Shown: positions 58,701 to 64,000 of the stretch, one piece after another
Position numbering within the stretch: position 1 is the stretch's first letter
Layout: every line of letters begins with the position of its first letter
Origin: Halichondria panicea
Taxonomy: Eukaryota > Porifera > Demospongiae > Suberitida > Halichondriidae
Direction: 5' to 3'
DNA length: 64,000 nt
Assembly (NCBI RefSeq): GCF_963675165.1
Contig: NC_087389.1
Coordinates: 4,152,830-4,216,829, forward strand
Position numbers and translations under genes: made by a program
The notes under the pieces: generated by a model
What the model was told of the DNA's origin: nothing
Seen by the model: the letters and a program-made list of their open reading frames with translations, nothing else
The model's database searches: none

Positions 58701-60067
58701 GAATCTAACATCTCCGTTTATCTAAAACATGTGCCATGACTCGATCATCCATGCTGGGACATTACATTACGATGACTTTATTAATTAAGCTTGCAGTTGA
58801 TTTGCCAACACTGTAATAATGAAGTTACTACAAAGACATTGCTATCTCCCTGTGTACTCACTGCTTAGCAACTGGTGACCTATGTATAAGAGGGTGATAA
58901 TTGGACATAGGGCGAGAAGTTGGTAAATATAAGGCGAGACAATGACAACACATCCAAAGAAGAGCAGGCTAGAGGAATTCCACGCTCACTAAACAGGATT
59001 CCAAACATAATTATGAGTTAACTATTGCTTTTGCACACACATTTTAGCCTAGCTTAATTGCATCCATTGAACAGTAAGTACTTGCCTTCCACAGAAGCTG
59101 CTCAACTGTTTAAGGACATTATATCATGTGAGCTGTGCATCACATCAATATTATAATTTGGCAGTCAACCTACAACATGAAAGCATTTAAAAAATTCACA
59201 CGCCTATTATCAGTTTATGAATAGCAGGCAGCATGATTGTCATTGCAATGACAATAAGGCAGCATTCCATAGTAAAACAAAACAACAGCTCCCCTGTGCA
59301 GACCACCCATACTATACTATACATGTACAGTTGGAAGAGCGCGATTGCAAAACAGATCAATTAAGCGTAGGAAGTATCAAAGTATTTCTCCTTAAAATGA
59401 AGCCTAATTTTCATGGCAAATAGCTACCTGTACAGATTCTTTTTTATGTGAGTGCATAAATTATGGCTTCTTTAGGTAGGTCAAAATCATCGCTTATTTA
59501 CAAGCAAGTAACGTCTGAGGTACATAACTAATCCATCAAATTATTTACGTACTGGCTATGTAAAGTGCTACTGAATATTGTTTCTACAGAACATCAGCCA
59601 CACACCAGGTTGGAGCAACACAACCACCTCCTGTTTACGTGGCAAGAGCTTACGATAAACCACACAATGTAAGCACACTAACCTCAAAGTTTTAGCGAAG
59701 AGTGCACACTTACTTACACTTTAACTGCTTTACGTGTATATAACTCTTACCTTCCAACTGGTCTACTGAACCCTGGTTGACCCGGTGGTGATCCAAATGA
59801 CCCCACACTCTGTTTCCGTGACAACTCAGCAGTCTTCCCGATAAGCATGGCATTTTGCTTACGAAGATCGTCTCTCTCTCTTTTCATGCATCGCACATGC
59901 TCATCTTGGCTCTTAATATTTTCCTCAAGTTGGGTAATTTTTTCATCTCTTAGCTTGAGTAGAGACTCTAAGTGCTGTATAATGACTTGAGGGTTAGGGT
60001 TGTGAGAGGGGCTCAGGGAGATGGCCCGTGACCTCTGTCCACTGTGAATCTTTTTCTTCTGTGACAT
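46211..60067 (-). CDS. IQSEC: IQSEC/BRAG family Arf guanine-nucleotide exchange factor, 14 exons, complete
   Basis: It activates Arf (mainly Arf6) at the plasma membrane and endosomes. Exons in transcript order: 60067-59751, 54922-53566, 52720-52567, 52112-51947, 51280-51119, 50569-50488, 50171-49976, 49465-49401, 49310-49233, 49093-48886, 48586-48465, 48167-47996, 47510-47425, 46825-46211. All joins keep phase and give about 1259 residues. Domains: N-terminal coiled coil (about 35-85); long Ser/Pro-rich linker; IQ motif AASKIQRMYREYKLQSRF (about 448-465); Sec7 from KPTKGIQYL (~667) with the glutamic finger Glu748 in FRMPGEAQKID across exons 6/7; PH domain (~845-970); and a Ser/Pro tail with YLTP repeats and Lys/Arg-rich stretches. 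KPxKGIQYL and GLSKEKIGEFLG favour IQSEC over cytohesin. A 3' splice site just above the ATG implies an upstream 5' UTR exon. An earlier in-frame ATG at 60088 lies beyond that splice site. Confidence 0.93.
48666..48859. mobile_element. Probable short MITE in IQSEC intron 10
   Basis: Imperfect inverted ends (AGTGGAACATCTCTTA on the left; TAAAAGAGGTTTCACT on the right) about 195 bp apart. The match is modest and no target duplication is certain. Confidence 0.45.
52721..53565. other. IQSEC intron 2
   Basis: Contains a (TG)n run at about 52727-52759 that abuts the exon 3 acceptor, where it reads as CA repeats in the transcript. No exon is recognised in the rest. Confidence 0.5.
54923..59750. other. 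IQSEC intron 1 (4.8 kb)
   Basis: No conserved coding exon is recognised on either strand. The only strong structure is the hairpin at 56504-56647. An alternative IQSEC first exon could lie here unseen. Confidence 0.5.
56504..56647. repeat. Long near-perfect hairpin in IQSEC intron 1
   Basis: Arms at 56504-56547 and 56602-56647 (GAGGTTTTCAGGTAGG... and its complement) match over about 44 bp with one substitution and two single-base bulges. The loop is about 54 bp. There are no obvious target duplications. It could be a young fold-back element or a structured small-RNA precursor. Confidence 0.8.
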
Positions 60068-60072
60068 TCTGA

Positions 60073-60839
60073 ACTGCAGAAAGAACAAATGGATGGAGCT
60101 GCACGTTTAGCTAGCGCTATAGCAGGCCGGGTAGTAAAGGCTAAGGATCTAGATTTACTTATATTATAGGTTGTGTGCATGAAATGAAATATCCTTACAA
60201 TGCACAAGCTAGCAATTGTAGCTCGAGTGCAACTAAGTTTTTTATACAGTTAGCTCAGTTGACTCAGTTGACCTGAGCATAGATACGTACGTACATGTAT
60301 GTATGTATAATTATACTAGGTGATTTTATAGCAACAATTTTATAGCTTGTAGCTATAAAATCTATCCTAGGCCTATGCATGCCTATGATATGTACGTGCA
60401 CAGAAACTTATATCCTGAACTTACATGTTGAGTTTAGTAGCAGGTGCACATTACAGTCACAGATCTTTACTTTTACAGCTATAAACTAAGAATTAACTGA
60501 AGAGGACTCAATTTTACATGAAATTTACAACAGCTTGTGTGTACGTGTATGAATGTGTATGTGTGGGGGGTGTTTTCAGACATGCGGTCTACAACACTTC
60601 ATGAATATCATCAACACAATAATAGGGGCGTGGTCTAACCAATTCCCTAAATAGAGCCCAATTTGAGGTGAGGATTGTTGTTATGTGCGCAAAATTAATG
60701 ATAAGCACTAATTAACAGTTACAACAAATATCATCAGTTGTGTGTCGCAGTGCAAGTAATCAGCCATCTAATAGTCTAGCCAAGCCATTGCCTACCACGC
60801 CATCAAAGCTCTGGCTCTATCAGTTTAAATTCAATCAAG
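60073..60839. promoter_or_regulatory. Divergent intergenic region between IQSEC and the next (+) gene
   Basis: The two first coding exons are about 770 bp apart and point away from each other. The region must contain a 5' UTR exon of IQSEC and the promoter of the (+) gene. No TATA box is clear. The (+) gene's ATG context is AAGATGG. Confidence 0.5.
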
Positions 60840-60938
60840 ATGGCTTCTGGAGGCTCTGACTCTGACCTTGACTTCAGCTCAGCTCCTGAAGACCTACCTT
60901 CCAACGTGCCCCTACCAGAACATGACGGCCTACCTCAA
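60840..60938 (+). CDS. First coding exon of an unrecognised gene (rest beyond the window)
   Basis: 33 codons starting MASGGSDSDLDFSSAPEDL end at a consensus donor, GTAAGG (60939). The sequence is acidic and Ser-rich with a good start context. I do not recognise the family. The following sequence to the window end is occupied by an LTR retrotransposon, so it would sit in intron 1, in the same orientation as the gene. Confidence 0.5.
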
Positions 60939-61210
60939 GTAAGGCTGTCTTTACTAAGTGCACGTTTAATTAATTACAGTGTGCATCTGGCTAAAAATAT
61001 CTTCCATACGATACGAAATGTTAGTTTAAATTTGGTTAGCTCCAGTTCATTTGTGAGTTCTACTCATCAGGCCCAGATGTGTCTTGTCGGCAATTCTAGC
61101 CAAATACTAGCTCCAGCTAGGATCTAATAATACATGTATGCAGCTACATGCATGTACGTTTTGTAAACGGTGCAATGCTTCTGTACTTAGCTATTTGTAA
61201 GTGTGGATAC

Positions 61211-61466
61211 TGTGATGGACTAATGAGAAAAAAATCTGATTTTAAGTATGTACAGATGTAATGGAATGTACAGATATAATGGAATGTACATATCTATATT
61301 TATAGACTCTATTTTTAGACTGTGGATCTCAGATAAGTCTGAGTCACATGTGTTTTTTTGTCAGTTCTCTCAATTTATTGATTTTATTAAAATGATCATG
61401 AGAGTTCTCAACCGATAGACACTTAAAATATAGGCTGTTGCTAGTCTAGCCTATCAGTCTATCACA
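61211..61466 (+). repeat. Candidate 5' LTR
   Basis: The 256-bp segment begins TGTGATGG and ends CTATCACA, giving the short TGTGAT...ATCACA inverted ends typical of LTRs. It sits directly before a primer-binding-site-like sequence and the gag frame. The partner LTR lies outside the window, so the left border is inferred. Confidence 0.6.
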
Positions 61467-61468
61467 TT

Positions 61469-61480
61469 TGGTGGCAGCGG
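61469..61480 (+). other. Candidate primer-binding site of the LTR element
   Basis: TGGTGGCAGCGG starts two bases after the LTR end. It begins with TGG, complementary to a tRNA CCA end. The tRNA identity cannot be told from here. Confidence 0.55.
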
Positions 61481-61525
61481 TTTTGGAAGCAAGAAGCTCC
61501 AGTGAAACTACGAGATCGAGACTAT

Positions 61526-64000
61526 ATGACTGAACAAAGCCGGTGGACAGCAAGCACCTTGAGATCTGGAAAGATTTACAAGCAAGCAAATAAACTAGAA
61601 GATATGACATCAGGAGATGATCATACCGAAAGGCCAGACCCAATGGCAGAGATGCTACAATTGTTGATGGAAGACCGCAGAAGGCACGATGAAGAAGTTG
61701 CGGAGGAGAGAAGGCAGCGTGCCGAGGAACAAATCCGTGATAAAGAACGAAGGCTGTACGAAGACGAACGGCGAGAAATTGAGAGTCAAAGACAGATGGA
61801 ACTGTTTCAAAGACTGCTCACAGGAATACACAAACAAGGAGAATCTGCAGAACGGCGGGCAGAGAAAGATAGAGAGGTAAAGCTGACCAAGCTAGCAGAA
61901 ACCGACGATATAGAGGCATACCTTACAACTTTTGAAAGGATGATGACCTCATATGAAATTCCAGCTGACCGATGGGTGTACAAGCTAGCACCGCACCTGA
62001 CTGGACAGGCGCAGAAAGCCTATGCTGCAATGCCTACAGACGAAGCAATCGACTACGAAACAGTGAAAAAAACGATTTTGATACGATACGATATCACGAA
62101 AGAAAGTTATCGACATCGATTCCGAACCGCAACACGAAAAACGGGCGAGAGCAGTCGAGAACTGGCTACTCGACTCAATGACCTGGCGAGCAAATGGCTG
62201 CAGGAATGTAAAACCGTAGACGAAGTTCGAGATTTAATTGTAATGGAACAAGTGATCGATATGTTACCGTTGGAGGTACGGATTTTTGTCAAAGAAAGAC
62301 AACCCGGCACGAGCGCTGAAGCAGCAAAACTTGCTGACGACTATTGGCAAGCGAGGAAACCATCACTCGGAAGACGAATGGGACCACAAGCTGGTCTAAA
62401 ATTTTGCCATACATGTGGGAAGCAAGGACATCTGTCGAAAGACTGTAGAAACAAAACACCGGGGAAACCCGACTGGAAACCCCAAAACAGTGGAGTCAAG
62501 AAAGACCTCAAAGACCTCAAAGACATAGAATGTTTTAATTGCCACAAGAAAGGCCACTACTCCTCGAACTGTCCCGAGCGAGCAGGAGCACTGTTCTGTA
62601 CAGAGAGGCGAATAGATTACCAAGGACAATCGAATACAAAGAAAACAGAAGTCCAAGCCAAACCTAGTGTCGTAAAAACTGGCTCAGTTGAAGGAAAGAA
62701 AGTGGATAATATCCTATTAGACACAGGATGCTCAAGAACTCTCATTCGAAAGGACCTAGTTCCTCAGCATAAGCTACTACACGGAGAAGTAGTTGCAATT
62801 CGTTGTGCACACGGAGATACAGTACTGTACCCCCTAGCAGAAGTCGATTTGGAGGTGGAGGGATACCTAATTCATGTGGAAGCAGCCATCTCGGATACAC
62901 TCCCTATGCCCGTACTCCTGGGCACAGATGTACCCGAACTCACGGCGATACTTAGAGGTGATCCAACCACGAAGAAAGTGGTGCCTCAGCAGGCATTGGC
63001 CGTGGTGACGAGAGCAAGTGCCATAAAGCAGCGAGAAGAAGAGGAAATGACTGCCCAAAAAGAAAAAGAGTCGGGCGCCCATTCAAAAACACTTGGAGTT
63101 GAGATGCAATTGCCAGTCAAGGAAACTGTAGACAGCGAGAGTGAGTCAGAAGTACAAAACTTGGAAATTATTGACAACGAGAACTTAAGTGACGTGCCCT
63201 TTCAAGATTTGGAGGATGAACTGTTTATCCCAAGTCGAAACAGAGAGACGCTCACAAGAAAGGAGAAACGCCAACAGCGAGCAAAACATTTCGAAAAATG
63301 CAAAAATATGCAGTCGGAATTGCACCCATTGGACATTTCACTTTCTAAATTCAAAGAATTGCAGCAAAAGGATGATACCTTAAAACAGTGTGTCGAGGCA
63401 GCTGAAGGCAGCCCATCAACAGCAGGGGTAGGGTTCTATCAAAATGATGGCCTACTCTATCGCAGGTGGATACCCCCCAAACAAGGGGCGGACGGAGTGG
63501 AAGTGGAGCAACTGGTACTCCCAAGGCATTGCCGAGAAGAAGTACTGAAATTGGCCCACAGCGTACCTTTAGCAGGCCACATGGGCAAAGAGAAGACTGC
63601 AAGGAGAATTCTGCAACGATTTTACTGGCCTACCTTATATCAAGATGTAGCCAAGTACTGCAAAGGATGTCTCACATGCCAAAAATCTACACAAAGCAGA
63701 ACCAAACGAGCACCGCTCATCCCACTCCCAACTATTCAGGAGCCCTTCAAGAGAATAGCGATGGACATTGTTGGTCCACTCCCAAGAAGCAATTCGGGCA
63801 AACGCTATATTCTGGTTATATGTGATTACGCGACCCGATACCCTGAGGCTATACCACTCAAAAGCATCGATGCCCCACACATAGCCGAACAGCTGATGAC
63901 ACTGTTCTCACGAGTTGGAATACCAGAGGAAATACTGACTGACCAAGGAAGTAATTTTACTTCAACACTTCTAACGGAGATTTATCGGATGCTCCATGTA
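61526..64000 (+). CDS. LTR retrotransposon Gag-Pol (gag, protease, integrase), open at the window end
   Basis: One uninterrupted frame of 825 codons runs off the edge. It has a charged, helical N-terminus (~30-120) and a capsid-like region with DIEAYLTTFERM (~128). Two CCHC zinc knuckles follow: Cys294-297/His302/Cys307 and Cys336-339/His344/Cys349. The aspartic protease has LLDTGCSRT (DTG at 399-401). An acidic, Glu/Lys-rich spacer of about 280 residues has no RT motif. The integrase follows: the HHCC finger (His678, His685, Cys715, Cys718) and the first two catalytic Asp, AMDIVGPLP (747) and LTDQGSNF (806); the Glu lies beyond the edge. The sequence type is Ty3/gypsy, but the protease-integrase order without RT between recalls Gmr1-like elements. 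The first ATG after the primer site is taken as the start. The frame is intact, so the insertion is probably young. Confidence 0.88.
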   Translation, partial: MTEQSRWTASTLRSGKIYKQANKLEDMTSGDDHTERPDPMAEMLQLLMEDRRRHDEEVAEERRQRAEEQIRDKERRLYEDERREIESQRQMELFQRLLTGIHKQGESAERRAEKDREVKLTKLAETDDIEAYLTTFERMMTSYEIPADRWVYKLAPHLTGQAQKAYAAMPTDEAIDYETVKKTILIRYDITKESYRHRFRTATRKTGESSRELATRLNDLASKWLQECKTVDEVRDLIVMEQVIDMLPLEVRIFVKERQPGTSAEAAKLADDYWQARKPSLGRRMGPQAGLKFCHTCGKQGHLSKDCRNKTPGKPDWKPQNSGVKKDLKDLKDIECFNCHKKGHYSSNCPERAGALFCTERRIDYQGQSNTKKTEVQAKPSVVKTGSVEGKKVDNILLDTGCSRTLIRKDLVPQHKLLHGEVVAIRCAHGDTVLYPLAEVDLEVEGYLIHVEAAISDTLPMPVLLGTDVPELTAILRGDPTTKKVVPQQALAVVTRASAIKQREEEEMTAQKEKESGAHSKTLGVEMQLPVKETVDSESESEVQNLEIIDNENLSDVPFQDLEDELFIPSRNRETLTRKEKRQQRAKHFEKCKNMQSELHPLDISLSKFKELQQKDDTLKQCVEAAEGSPSTAGVGFYQNDGLLYRRWIPPKQGADGVEVEQLVLPRHCREEVLKLAHSVPLAGHMGKEKTARRILQRFYWPTLYQDVAKYCKGCLTCQKSTQSRTKRAPLIPLPTIQEPFKRIAMDIVGPLPRSNSGKRYILVICDYATRYPEAIPLKSIDAPHIAEQLMTLFSRVGIPEEILTDQGSNFTSTLLTEIYRMLHV

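Noticed and set aside
62750..63540. Reverse transcriptase in the protease-integrase interval of the LTR element
   Set aside because: No YxDD or other RT block is present in the open frame; the sequence is an acidic Glu/Lys-rich spacer.

Overview
This is an animal nuclear genome window, most likely from a demosponge. Genes have many short exons with GT/AG introns and the sequence is AT-rich. Two families typical of early-branching animals are present: a fibrinogen-like type II membrane protein, and a beta-helix plus multi-TM receptor-like protein. CA/TG microsatellites and small inverted-repeat transposons are dense. I see no prokaryotic signature. The species assignment is inference. Gene models were built by hand from splice signals, reading phase and remembered family sequences; no search was run.

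Layout. 539-4644 (+): a two-exon KY/hillarin-type protein with a transglutaminase-like domain and a possible N-myristoylation site. 5022-21530 (+): 27 exons of exportin-T (XPOT), whose C-terminal ~175 residues I cannot find. XPOT intron 9 (10124-15616) holds a minus-strand fibrinogen-like gene with two lesions and a decayed copy of its 3' half. 21531-29487: intergenic and repeat-rich. It contains an intact single-exon OXSM (mitochondrial 3-oxoacyl-ACP synthase, minus), a small OXSM relic, and a nest of inverted-repeat elements, two 5'-truncated LINE-like copies and a 58-bp fold-back insert. 29488-38997 (+): a complete 14-exon Rab GDI. 40359-44432 (+): a single-exon beta-helix/multi-TM surface protein. 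44433-46210: repeats and a third LINE fragment. 46211-60067 (-): a complete 14-exon IQSEC/BRAG Arf-GEF (coiled coil, IQ motif, Sec7, PH), divergently paired with a new (+) gene whose first coding exon is 60840-60938. 61211-64000 (+): the 5' part of an LTR retrotransposon (LTR, primer-binding-site candidate, gag with two zinc knuckles, protease, integrase), which runs off the window.

The host genes are ordinary housekeeping and signalling genes: tRNA export, mitochondrial fatty-acid synthesis, Rab recycling, Arf activation and a cytoskeletal/adhesion protein. I see no operon-like logic. IQSEC and GDI both serve membrane traffic, but their nearness is probably chance.

The most interesting points are these: the retroelement has protease followed directly by integrase with no reverse transcriptase between them; a set of unrelated-looking small elements share TAG...CTA ends and 9-bp target duplications; local tandem duplications have copied 5' splice sites; many 3' splice sites have CA repeats in place of a pyrimidine tract; and one intron holds a long near-perfect hairpin.
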